Positions 1-6,812 of a stretch of 11,526 nt of DNA are shown here, in pieces (position 1 is the first letter of the stretch; every line of letters starts with the position of its first letter). This DNA comes from Alphaproteobacteria bacterium (GTDB lineage: Bacteria > Pseudomonadota > Alphaproteobacteria > UBA6615). Position numbers and translations under genes: made by a program. The notes below the pieces were generated by a model. It was not told the DNA's origin, made no database searches, and saw only the letters and a list, made by a program, of their open reading frames with translations. The stretch spans positions 1 to 11,526 of the forward strand of contig JABDJY010000086.1 in the NCBI GenBank assembly GCA_013003285.1, written 5' to 3'.

Positions 1-532
1 GCACCAAGGTCAAATGGATGAACATTGCGCGCTTGTTGCCCAATTCATTGCCGAGTTGGCGGATCGCTTCGAGGAATGGCAGGCTTTCGATATCGCCAAC
101 CGTCCCACCGATTTCGCAGATGATGAAGTCCTCGTCGTGCAAATCGGCGACGACGAATTTCTTTATGGCATCGGTTACATGGGGAATGACCTGAACCGTG
201 CCGCCGAGATAATCGCCACGGCGTTCCTTACCTAAAACGTCGGAGTAAATTCGGCCGGTGGTCACATTATCCGATTTAGTCGCCGAGACGCCGGTGAAGC
301 GTTCGTAATGGCCCAGGTCGAGGTCGGTCTCCGCGCCATCGTCGGTAACGAAAACCTCGCCATGCTCGATCGGGCTCATGGTGCCCGGATCGATGTTGAG
401 GTAGGGGTCGAGCTTGCGCACACGCACCCGGTAGCCGCGCGCTTGCAACAATGCGCCCAGCGCCGCCGAGGCCAGACCTTTGCCCAGAGACGATACAACG
501 CCGCCTGTAATGAAAATGAACCGAGTCGACAT
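1..532 (-). CDS. pyrG: CTP synthase, N-terminal part (runs off left edge)
   Basis: CTP synthase converts UTP to CTP using ATP and glutamine-derived ammonia, the last step of de novo pyrimidine nucleotide synthesis in the cytoplasm. Only the first 177 codons of the amidoligase domain are present; the glutaminase half lies outside the window. The protein begins MSTRFIFITGGVVSSLGKG, with the P-loop SSLGKG at residues 14-19. It continues with LDPYLNIDPGTMSPIEHGEV (41-60), GAETDLDLGHYERF (66-79, family metal ligand D70), TTGRIYSDVL (91-100), RRGDYLGGTVQVIPH (104-118) and EIGGTVGDIES (140-150, metal ligand E140). These match the family throughout. The ATG at 532 fits the usual N-terminus. No good Shine-Dalgarno sequence precedes it, and a possible -10 element lies only a few bases upstream. 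The gene follows secG in the same direction, but a terminator lies between them. Confidence 0.97.
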   Translation of the reverse strand, partial: MSTRFIFITGGVVSSLGKGLASAALGALLQARGYRVRVRKLDPYLNIDPGTMSPIEHGEVFVTDDGAETDLDLGHYERFTGVSATKSDNVTTGRIYSDVLGKERRGDYLGGTVQVIPHVTDAIKKFVVADLHDEDFIICEIGGTVGDIESLPFLEAIRQLGNELGNKRAMFIHLTLV

Positions 533-540
533 GGATCTAT

Positions 541-570
541 CTTGTACCCAATTTAACCGCGCGCAGACAA
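541..570 (-). promoter_or_regulatory. Possible sigma70-like promoter of pyrG
   Basis: Read on the minus strand, TTGTCT (570-565) and TACAAG (546-541) are separated by 18 bp and each match the sigma70 consensus at 4 of 6 positions. The pyrG start codon begins at 532, so transcription from this site would give a leader of only a few bases. That agrees with the absence of a ribosome binding site, but both hexamers are weak. It lies downstream of the secG terminator, where pyrG would need its own promoter. Confidence 0.3.
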
Positions 571-620
571 AGGGGATTCGTCCACAAGGTGATTTTTTAA
601 GCGTTTAGGGTTCACCACAG

Positions 621-645
621 AAAAAGGCGGCACGGGTGCCGCCTT
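621..645 (-). terminator. Intrinsic terminator downstream of secG
   Basis: Read on the minus strand, a 9-bp stem (AAGGCGGCA with TGCCGCCTT) closes a 4-base loop (CCCG) and runs straight into a run of Ts. It begins about 35 bp after the secG stop codon. The GC-rich stem, short loop and T tract make it the clearest intrinsic terminator in the window. It would end the tpiA-secG transcript before pyrG. The plus-strand reading has no comparable T tract. Confidence 0.85.
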
Positions 646-680
646 AAAATCTGATGTTCTGCCCTTTGGCCCGATACCGG

Positions 681-1034
681 TCATTCGCCGGTTGGAACCG
701 CCGGCTGGTGAGGCTGCATTGGCGCTGGCGCCTGCTGGTGGATCGGTGCCCCGCCGCCCGCGCCGTCCTGAAGGATCGAGGTGGGACCGCTATTACCGCC
801 GGCCAATATGGCAAGACTGATGCTGGTGATGAAAAATGAACCCGCCAGGATGGCTGTGGCGCGGGTCAATAGATTTGACGCGGCGCGGCCGCCGAGCAGT
901 CCGCCCATGCCGCCGCCGGCCCCCGGACCGGAGCCGCCGAGGCCGCCGAGCCCGCCTTCGGACTTCTGCAGCAATACGACACCGACCAGCGCAAGCGCCA
1001 AGAGCAGGTGGACGACAAGAACAATTGTTTGCAT
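681..1034 (-). CDS. secG: Sec translocon subunit SecG
   Basis: SecG is the small auxiliary subunit of the SecYEG protein-conducting channel in the inner membrane and assists SecA-driven export. The 117-residue product has the family layout: a first membrane helix at about residues 2-22, the conserved short loop LQKSEGGLGG at 22-31, a glycine-rich stretch to about 50, and a second helix at about 61-80. It ends in a low-complexity tail rich in Pro, Gln and Ala, as is common in alphaproteobacterial SecG. The length is close to the E. coli protein (110). It lies between tpiA and pyrG, an order often seen in alphaproteobacteria. The 115-bp gap from tpiA leaves room for a separate promoter, but I could not pick one with confidence. 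A strong terminator follows. Confidence 0.95.
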   Translation of the reverse strand: MQTIVLVVHLLLALALVGVVLLQKSEGGLGGLGGSGPGAGGGMGGLLGGRAASNLLTRATAILAGSFFITSISLAILAGGNSGPTSILQDGAGGGAPIHQQAPAPMQPHQPAVPTGE

Positions 1035-1149
1035 GGTTCGTTTTAACCGCGCGTTCTCGAAGGCGAGACAGTCTAGCCGTCGAATAAATTTAGGTCAGGC
1101 GGCTATTTAATGCCTTGGCCGCCGTAATTCCAGTGCTAAACGCTTTGCC

Positions 1150-1923
1150 TCACATAATCGTCGCATCGGCAATGGCGCAAAAATCGCTGGCCTTGAGACT
1201 GGCGCCGCCGATCAAGCCGCCATCGACATTGTCGATGGCGAGGATTTCAGCCGCATTTTCCGATTTCATGGAGCCGCCATAGAGCAGTCGGACTTGTTCA
1301 GCCTCGGATCCTATTATCCCTTGGAGACAGGCGCGAATATGTCCATGGGCGCTGGCAATCTCGTCATTGGTCGGCGTTCGCCCGGTTCCAATCGCCCAGA
1401 CCGGTTCATAGGCCACCACAAGATTAGCCCCGGTAAGCGGCCCCTGCCCCGTGCTGGGTAAAGACCCCTCGATTTGGGTGCTTAAGACGTCCAGGGTCTG
1501 GCCGGCGTCGCGCTGGGCTTCGGTCTCGCCGATGCAGACGATGGCAATGAGGCCTGCGCCAAGGGCCGCTGCGGTCTTGGCCTGGACCATGGCATCGGTC
1601 TCGCCAAGCCCGTGCCGGCGCTCGGAATGCCCCAGGATAACGTGGCTGGCGCCCGCGTCGGCCACCATGGCGGCGCTGATATCTCCGGTAAAGGCGCCGC
1701 TGGCCTCGGCGTGGCAGTTCTGGCCGCCGACCGCAACCGTACTATCGGCGAGTTGAGCGGCAATGGTTTGAATAATCGTGGCCGGGGGGCAGACCAATAG
1801 ATCGCAATCGGCCGACTCGGCGCTTGCCGCGTAGTCGCCAATCGCCGCCGCCAGCGCCCGGCCCTCCGCCGCTAAATTGTTCATTTTCCAGTTGCCGGCG
1901 ATTAATTTACGAGGGCCTGCCAT
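1150..1923 (-). CDS. tpiA: Triosephosphate isomerase
   Basis: This glycolytic and gluconeogenic enzyme interconverts dihydroxyacetone phosphate and glyceraldehyde 3-phosphate in the cytoplasm. The 257-residue product has the normal length and all catalytic signatures of the TIM barrel: AGNWKMN at 9-15 with substrate-binding N11 and K13, the electrophile H99 in GHSERR, the catalytic base E173 in AYEPVWAIGTG (171-181, including the flexible loop 6), and phosphate-binding LLYGGSMK (203-210) and GGLIGGASL near the C-terminus. The ATG at 1923 is preceded by GGTGAG at suitable spacing. It is the first gene of the leftward block and is divergent from the ppiD-trpE genes. No convincing tpiA promoter stood out in the divergent region. 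Confidence 0.98.
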   Translation of the reverse strand: MAGPRKLIAGNWKMNNLAAEGRALAAAIGDYAASAESADCDLLVCPPATIIQTIAAQLADSTVAVGGQNCHAEASGAFTGDISAAMVADAGASHVILGHSERRHGLGETDAMVQAKTAAALGAGLIAIVCIGETEAQRDAGQTLDVLSTQIEGSLPSTGQGPLTGANLVVAYEPVWAIGTGRTPTNDEIASAHGHIRACLQGIIGSEAEQVRLLYGGSMKSENAAEILAIDNVDGGLIGGASLKASDFCAIADATIM

Positions 1924-1992
1924 GATCTCACCAAAATTTGCATTTCTCTTGGCGCGGAATACGCCAAATTGGGTGCTGATGCTGTAGCACAG

Positions 1993-2020
1993 CCGCCCTA
2001 ATTGGCCAATATTGGGGCGG
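1993..2020. repeat. 28-bp dyad between tpiA and ppiD
   Basis: Two 10-base arms, CCGCCCTAAT (1993-2002) and ATTGGGGCGG (2011-2020), pair throughout apart from one T-G wobble and enclose TGGCCAAT. The centre also holds the perfect palindrome ATTGGCCAAT (2001-2010). No T tract follows on either strand, so it does not look like a terminator. Its place in the divergent intergenic region suggests an operator, but nothing identifies the protein that would bind it. Confidence 0.5.
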
Positions 2021-2041
2021 GTTGCCCGGCCCGGGGACTGC

Positions 2042-2070
2042 TTGCCCGGTTAAATGGCCATCACTATGAT
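2042..2070 (+). promoter_or_regulatory. Probable sigma70 promoter for ppiD-trpE
   Basis: A -35-like TTGCCC (2042-2047) and a -10-like TATGAT (2065-2070, 5 of 6 to consensus) are separated by exactly 17 bp. Transcription would start near 2077, about 50 bp before the ppiD start codon. The octamer TTGCCCGG at the -35 also occurs 20 bp upstream (2022-2029), which could be a repeat bound by a regulator or chance in GC-rich DNA. Confidence 0.55.
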
Positions 2071-2128
2071 GCGCCGCCATGCGCTAGGGGCTTTGATTTA
2101 AGGCCGCACGTGAAAGGATTAGTCGAAA

Positions 2129-4033
2129 ATGCTCGAAGCACTCCGCCAAGCTTCCAAAGGCTGGACCATGAAGATAATTCTGGGCCTCTTGGCCCTGACC
2201 TTCGTCGTTTTTTTCGGGTCGAGCGATTTCGGGGGCGGCGGGCATGGCGGCGGGCACAATGCGGGCCGCAACGCCAACGCGGTTGTTGAAATCGACAATC
2301 TGGATTTCTCTCTGCGCCAGGTCGGCAACGAGTTTAATACCCAAATTCAACAAATATCTCAGGCCAACGGCCAACAGATCGATCCGACCTCCCCCTTCGC
2401 CGGGCAAATTCTCAACCAGGCTATCAGCACTATTGTGACGCGCTCGCTATTCGATGTGGCGGCGCGCGACCTTGGGGTTTCGGCATCCGATGCGGCGGTC
2501 GAGCAGGCAATCCGCAATATCGGTGCGTTCCAGGATGCCAACGGTGAATTTGATAGTGCGGCATTCGCCGGTTATCTACGCAACGTCGGCCAGAGCGAGG
2601 CGACGTTTATTGCCAACGCCCGGGACGATCTGCGGCGCAGCCAGTACCTTGGCACCCTGCGCCGCACAATCACGCCACCGGAGGCCATGGTGGACGCGGT
2701 CTATAAGTACCGTTTCGAGCGACGCACCGCAGAGTTGGCGACCATCGGCATCGTGACCGTCGAGGGCCTGGTGCCGCCGGATGAGACCCAGTTGCTGCAA
2801 TTCTACGAAGAGAATAAGGAATCGTTTCGGGCGCCGGAGACCCGCGAGGCCACGGTTGCCTCGCTGACCATGGAAGAGTTTGCCGCCACCATCGAAATCG
2901 ATGATCAAGAGGTCGCGGAAGTCTATGCCGACCGCCTAGCGAATTTTCAGCGCGGCGAGCGCCGGGAAATTCTGCAGGGTATTTTCCTCGATCAAGAGGG
3001 TGCCGATAAGGCTGCCGAGATGATCGCCCAGGGCCGCCCCTTCGCCGAAACCGTCGAGGAGTTGGCCGGTTTCCCGCCGGTCCCCATGGGAACATTGCAG
3101 CGCACCCAAATCACTGAGCCCGAACTGGCCGAGGCCGCATTTTCGGCGATCGAGGGCAGCACGGCCGGTCCCATCGAAACCGCGCTGGGTTGGCAGCTCT
3201 TGTCGATTGCTAAAGTGTTTCCGGAGGAAACAATTCCGTTAAGCGATGTTAGCGACCGGTTGCGGCAGGCGATTGCGCTGGAGCAGGCGCGTGACGATAT
3301 GTTCGACCTGCTGAACGCCGTCGAGGACGGCCTCGCCGGTGGCGGTACATTGGAAGAAGTCGCCCGCGACAATGGGTTGACGCTGCAGAAATTGGGTCCG
3401 TTCAACGCCGGTGGGCTGGTGGTGAGCGGACAGCCCGTGGCTTTCGAACCCTTGGCCGGCTTGGTGAACGCTGTGTTCACCACCGATGTGGATGAAATCG
3501 CCGATCTGGTGGAGACCGAGAATGGCGGTTTCTTTGTCGCCCGCACCGACAGTATCACCCCGCCGCAGATCGAGCCGCTTGAGCGCATTCGCGATACGTT
3601 GACCGCCGCCTGGCTGGATCGCGAACGATTGACACTGGCCATTGAGCGCGGCACCGATTTAGCCGACCGCGCCCGCGCCGGCGCTAACTTCGAGGAACTG
3701 GCGAAGGAAATCGGCGCCGCCTTCGAAACCACTCAGCCTTTCGACCGCACCGGGTTGGGGTCGACCATATCCGGCTCGTTGATCACGCCGTTGTTCCAGG
3801 CCGCGGTGGGCGATATCGTCCTGGCGCAAACCCAAAACGGCGTCGGCGTTGCCCGGTTGCTCAAGATCGACAAGGTCACCGATGGTGGCGATGACTTCGA
3901 ACGTGAAGATTTGCGTGCCGAACTTGCCGAGGGCATCAATCGCGATATCTCGCGCCAGCTTACCGCCGCGCTGCGCGATCGCTATTCCATCGATGTCGAC
4001 CGCGAGACGATCGAGCAAAATCTCCTGCCGTAA
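2129..4033 (+). CDS. ppiD: Membrane-anchored periplasmic chaperone, PpiD/SurA family peptidyl-prolyl isomerase
   Basis: Proteins of this family sit in the inner membrane with a large periplasmic part and help newly exported proteins fold as they leave the Sec channel. The 634-residue product has a short cytoplasmic start, one membrane helix at about 14-30 that acts as an uncleaved anchor, and a Gly/His-rich linker (about 34-47). A SurA_N-like chaperone domain covers roughly 50-200 and includes the typical GEFDSAAFAGYLRNVGQSEATF pattern in part (139-160). A parvulin-like region lies around 277-365, followed by a helical C-terminal region. The parvulin segment reads RREILQGIFL where active parvulins usually have a histidine-led HIL motif, so isomerase activity may be lost, as reported for E. 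coli PpiD. AAGGA (2114-2118) lies 10 bases before the ATG. Its stop overlaps the trpE start by one base (TAATG), suggesting translational coupling. Confidence 0.9.
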   Translation: MLEALRQASKGWTMKIILGLLALTFVVFFGSSDFGGGGHGGGHNAGRNANAVVEIDNLDFSLRQVGNEFNTQIQQISQANGQQIDPTSPFAGQILNQAISTIVTRSLFDVAARDLGVSASDAAVEQAIRNIGAFQDANGEFDSAAFAGYLRNVGQSEATFIANARDDLRRSQYLGTLRRTITPPEAMVDAVYKYRFERRTAELATIGIVTVEGLVPPDETQLLQFYEENKESFRAPETREATVASLTMEEFAATIEIDDQEVAEVYADRLANFQRGERREILQGIFLDQEGADKAAEMIAQGRPFAETVEELAGFPPVPMGTLQRTQITEPELAEAAFSAIEGSTAGPIETALGWQLLSIAKVFPEETIPLSDVSDRLRQAIALEQARDDMFDLLNAVEDGLAGGGTLEEVARDNGLTLQKLGPFNAGGLVVSGQPVAFEPLAGLVNAVFTTDVDEIADLVETENGGFFVARTDSITPPQIEPLERIRDTLTAAWLDRERLTLAIERGTDLADRARAGANFEELAKEIGAAFETTQPFDRTGLGSTISGSLITPLFQAAVGDIVLAQTQNGVGVARLLKIDKVTDGGDDFEREDLRAELAEGINRDISRQLTAALRDRYSIDVDRETIEQNLLP

Positions 4034-5541
4034 TGATCCAATTCCCCGCAGTAGAGAGTTTTTCCAAGCATTACGGGGAAAACCGACCGCAAGTTGTTTG
4101 GACTGAGCTCGTCGCCGATCTCGAGACGCCGGTATCGGCGATGCTCAAGCTCGCCGCCGGCCAGCCCTACAGCTTCCTTCTCGAATCCGTCGAAGGCGGT
4201 GCGGTGCGCGGGCGATATTCGGTGCTGGGCTTCGCCCCTGATCTTATCTGGCGCTGCACCGGCGCGCAGGCGGAAATCGCCCGGGTGGCCGACGGACAAC
4301 AAGGCGACTTCGTCGGCTGTGAGGAGACCAGCCTGGATGCGCTGTCGTCGTTGATCGCGCAATCGCAAATCGATTTGCCCGATGCGGTGCCGCCCTCGGC
4401 GGTCGGCGTGTTCGGCTATATGAGCTACGACATGGTGCGGCTGATGGAGCGCCTGCCCGACGCCAACCCCGACGTGATCGGCATTCCCGACGCGGTGTTT
4501 ATTCGCCCGACAGTGACGGCGGTGTTCGATAATGTGGCCGACAAGATCACCGTGGTGACGCCGGTCTGGCCCGATCCTGAGATCGACGCCGAGACCGCCT
4601 ATGTGGCTGCCGGCGCGCGGCTGGATGCCGTCATCGCCGGCTTGGACCGCAGCGTGTCCGGCGGGCTGTTGGCCTCGTCCGAGATGCCCGATCTGGCTGC
4701 GCCGGTCTCCAACACCACGCGCGAGGCCTATCACTCGATGGTCGAGCGGGCGAAGGCGTACATCCGCGCCGGCGACATTTTTCAGGTGGTGCCCTCGCAA
4801 CGGTTCAGCTTACCTCTGAACGCACCGCCCATGGCTCTGTACCGCGCTCTGCGGCGGCTCAATCCGTCGCCCTTCCTGTTCATCGTCAATATGGACGGCT
4901 TCTCCCTGGTCGGCTCGAGCCCGGAAATTCTGGTGCGTCTGCGCGACGATACGGTCACCGTGCGACCCATTGCCGGGACACGGCCGCGCGGCGCGACGGC
5001 GGCGGAAGACGAAGCGCTGGCCGCTGAACTGCTCGCCGACCCGAAAGAGCAGGCCGAGCACCTGATGCTGCTCGATCTGGGGCGCAACGATGTGGGCCGG
5101 GTCGCCGAGATCGGGACCGTGGAGGTGACCGAGAGTTACACTATCGAGCGCTACAGCCATGTCATGCACATCGTCTCCAATGTGCAGGGACAGATAAAGT
5201 CATCCTTGAACGCCTTGCAGGCGCTGGTCGCCGGCTTCCCCGCCGGCACGGTCTCGGGCGCGCCGAAAATCCGCGCAATGGAAATCATCGACGAGTTGGA
5301 GACCGAGCGCCGTAGCTTCTATGCCGGCACCGTCGGCTATTTCGGCGCCAATGGCGACATGGACACCTGCATCACGCTACGCACCGCGCTGGTGCGCAAT
5401 GGCACCATGTATGTGCAGGCCGGCGGCGGCGTGGTCGCCGATTCAGACCCCGAGGCGGAATATCAGGAGAGCAACAACAAGGCCAAGGCCCTGCTCCGCG
5501 CCGCCGCCGAGGCGCAACGCTACGCCAATATTTCCGGGTAG
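4033..5541 (+). CDS. trpE: Anthranilate synthase component I
   Basis: TrpE converts chorismate to anthranilate, the first committed step of tryptophan synthesis, using ammonia delivered by TrpG. The 502-residue protein is full length. The N-terminal regulatory domain carries LLES (49-52), the tryptophan feedback-site motif, and GRYSVLGF (60-67). The chorismate-binding domain carries GSSPEIL (294-300), RPIAGTRPRG (311-320), LDLGRNDVGRV (347-357), RYSHVMHIVS (373-382), GTVSGAPKIRAMEIID (405-420) and AGGGVVADSDPEAEYQES (463-480). RPIAGTRPRG and the intact LLES favour TrpE over the related PabB. The ATG at 4033 shares one base with the ppiD stop, so trpE is probably transcribed and translated with ppiD. 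No leader peptide or attenuator is possible immediately upstream. trpG lies about 1.27 kb away beyond an opposing gene. Confidence 0.96.
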   Translation: MIQFPAVESFSKHYGENRPQVVWTELVADLETPVSAMLKLAAGQPYSFLLESVEGGAVRGRYSVLGFAPDLIWRCTGAQAEIARVADGQQGDFVGCEETSLDALSSLIAQSQIDLPDAVPPSAVGVFGYMSYDMVRLMERLPDANPDVIGIPDAVFIRPTVTAVFDNVADKITVVTPVWPDPEIDAETAYVAAGARLDAVIAGLDRSVSGGLLASSEMPDLAAPVSNTTREAYHSMVERAKAYIRAGDIFQVVPSQRFSLPLNAPPMALYRALRRLNPSPFLFIVNMDGFSLVGSSPEILVRLRDDTVTVRPIAGTRPRGATAAEDEALAAELLADPKEQAEHLMLLDLGRNDVGRVAEIGTVEVTESYTIERYSHVMHIVSNVQGQIKSSLNALQALVAGFPAGTVSGAPKIRAMEIIDELETERRSFYAGTVGYFGANGDMDTCITLRTALVRNGTMYVQAGGGVVADSDPEAEYQESNNKAKALLRAAAEAQRYANISG

Positions 5542-5547
5542 ATCGGG

Positions 5548-6594
5548 TTACCCGTCAACACCCACATGGCGCACGATGGTGGTTACCGGCACCACGGCGA
5601 AACCGCGTGCTTTAATTACCGGCAGCCATTCTTCCAGGGCGTCGAGGGTAACGTCCTTGGGGTGGCCGATGGCGACGGCGAAGCCGTTGCGCTGGGCGAG
5701 TTCCTCGGTGCGGATCAGGGCGGCGCGCACTGCGATGGGCGACACGTCATGATCGATAAAGACATTGCGCTCGACCGCGGGTACGCCATGGAGGCGGGCG
5801 ACTTCGAGGCCCTTGGTCAGGCTCGTGGTGCGGCTGTCGAGGAACATCAGGCCGCGTTGCTTCAGGGCCACCATCACCGGCGCCAACGCCACCGGGTTGC
5901 TGGTGAGCTTGCTGCCCATATGGTTGTTCACCCCCACATAGCCGGCGAACTGGGTGAGGTTCCATTCCAGCCGGCGAGCGAACTCGGCCTTCGGTAGGTC
6001 GCTGAGCAAGGCGTTGGGGCCAGGATTTTCGCCCGTGTCACCGGGTTCCATGGGCAGGTGGACCAATAATTCATGCCCGCCCCGGCGTGCTGCGGCGGCC
6101 TGTTCGCGCGCATCCTCGGCATAGGCCATGAGGGCGATGGTGACCGGTGCCGGCAGCGCCATAGCGCGGCGCGAGCGCCGGCGGTCGAGTCCCACATCGT
6201 CGATCACCACCGCAATCATCGGCTGACCCGCGGGGATCGCCGCGGCAACGGCGTTTTTCAGCCAAGCTTGCTTGACCGGTATTCGGGCGCCAGGGTCGCG
6301 CGGCAATGTTTCGATGACCGGTTCGCCCGGTCGCGGCAGTATTTTCTCAGGAATTGGCGCGGGAAGTGCCGGTTCTCGCGGAATGTCTTCGAGCGACAGG
6401 CTCGCCAGGGGTGGTGCGGTCGCTGGGGCCTTGCGGTCGACGCCATTGTTCAACCCGATAATGGCGGTCAGAATCGCCAAGACGATCACGCCGACCCCGA
6501 CGCGGCCGGTCGGCGTTCGCCAAAACCCCGCTGTGGCGCTGACTGGCACCCGTTTACGGCGGTATTGCTTATGTTTTTGCGGTTTTGCAGTCAC
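5548..6594 (-). CDS. Divergent polysaccharide deacetylase family protein (YibQ/DUF610 type)
   Basis: The product (348 residues from the GTG at 6594) has a basic cytoplasmic start, one membrane helix at about 33-48, a proline-rich linker to about 110, and a periplasmic domain of the divergent polysaccharide deacetylase family (PF04748). Matching motifs are AVVIDDVG (128-135), LLVHLPMEP (176-184), VNNHMGS (222-228), FLDSRTT (251-257) and VAIGHP (307-312). The family has a NodB-like fold; its substrate is poorly known and a cell-envelope role is an inference. The start is uncertain: the frame is open to a GTG at 6660, and neither GTG has a clear ribosome binding site. I chose 6594 because KPQKHKQYRRKR then gives an ordinary short basic N-terminus before the anchor. 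It converges on trpE with 6 bp between stop codons and is divergent from trpG. Confidence 0.85.
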   Translation of the reverse strand: MTAKPQKHKQYRRKRVPVSATAGFWRTPTGRVGVGVIVLAILTAIIGLNNGVDRKAPATAPPLASLSLEDIPREPALPAPIPEKILPRPGEPVIETLPRDPGARIPVKQAWLKNAVAAAIPAGQPMIAVVIDDVGLDRRRSRRAMALPAPVTIALMAYAEDAREQAAAARRGGHELLVHLPMEPGDTGENPGPNALLSDLPKAEFARRLEWNLTQFAGYVGVNNHMGSKLTSNPVALAPVMVALKQRGLMFLDSRTTSLTKGLEVARLHGVPAVERNVFIDHDVSPIAVRAALIRTEELAQRNGFAVAIGHPKDVTLDALEEWLPVIKARGFAVVPVTTIVRHVGVDG

Positions 6595-6717
6595 ACTTAA
6601 GGGGCCATCACGCAACGAAAAAAAGCAGTACTCGGCCTTCCCCTCGCAAGGTCGACCCACAATACGGCATGGTTATGACATATTCGGCCCGGTGTCGTGG
6701 GAATTCCTGTCAGAGGG

Positions 6718-6747
6718 TTGCTTTCCTGGGTATGGTATCGCTGATAT
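6718..6747 (+). promoter_or_regulatory. Possible promoter of the trpGDC-moaC-moeA operon
   Basis: TTGCTT (6718-6723) and TGATAT (6742-6747), with an 18-bp spacer, are the best sigma70-like pair I see upstream of trpG. A promoter is needed here because the preceding gene points the other way. It would leave a leader of about 60 bases. The match is modest and GATATA, one base on, is an alternative -10. No Trp-rich leader peptide is visible. Confidence 0.3.
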
Positions 6748-6812
6748 AAGTCGATCTCCGATGGCGACGCGCTTTGCGTTGATTTATTAGAAAAAGCACA
6801 TAACTGACTGAA

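Noticed and set aside
1098..1123. Inverted repeat GGCGGC-N14-GCCGCC between tpiA and secG as a tpiA terminator
   Set aside because: The loop is long and no T run follows on the minus strand; it may be chance in GC-rich sequence.
2084..2541. Long open frames opposite or out of frame with ppiD, trpE and moeA
   Set aside because: They lie within well-supported genes, show repetitive Arg/Pro/Ser-rich translations typical of GC-rich antisense frames, and match no family I recognise.
3982..4800. 272-codon minus-strand open frame across the ppiD/trpE junction
   Set aside because: Its translation is His/Arg/Gly-rich with no domain, and both plus-strand genes beneath it are clearly real.
6669..6749. 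A 26-codon open frame in the trpG leader region as a possible trp leader peptide
   Set aside because: It contains no tryptophan codon, overlaps the predicted promoter, and is not followed by alternative terminator/antiterminator hairpins.
6765..6788. A small hairpin (CGACGC/GCGTTG) followed by a T-rich stretch upstream of trpG, as an attenuator
   Set aside because: The stem is only 6 bp with a G-T pair, the following tract is interrupted (ATTTATTAG), and no competing structure was found.
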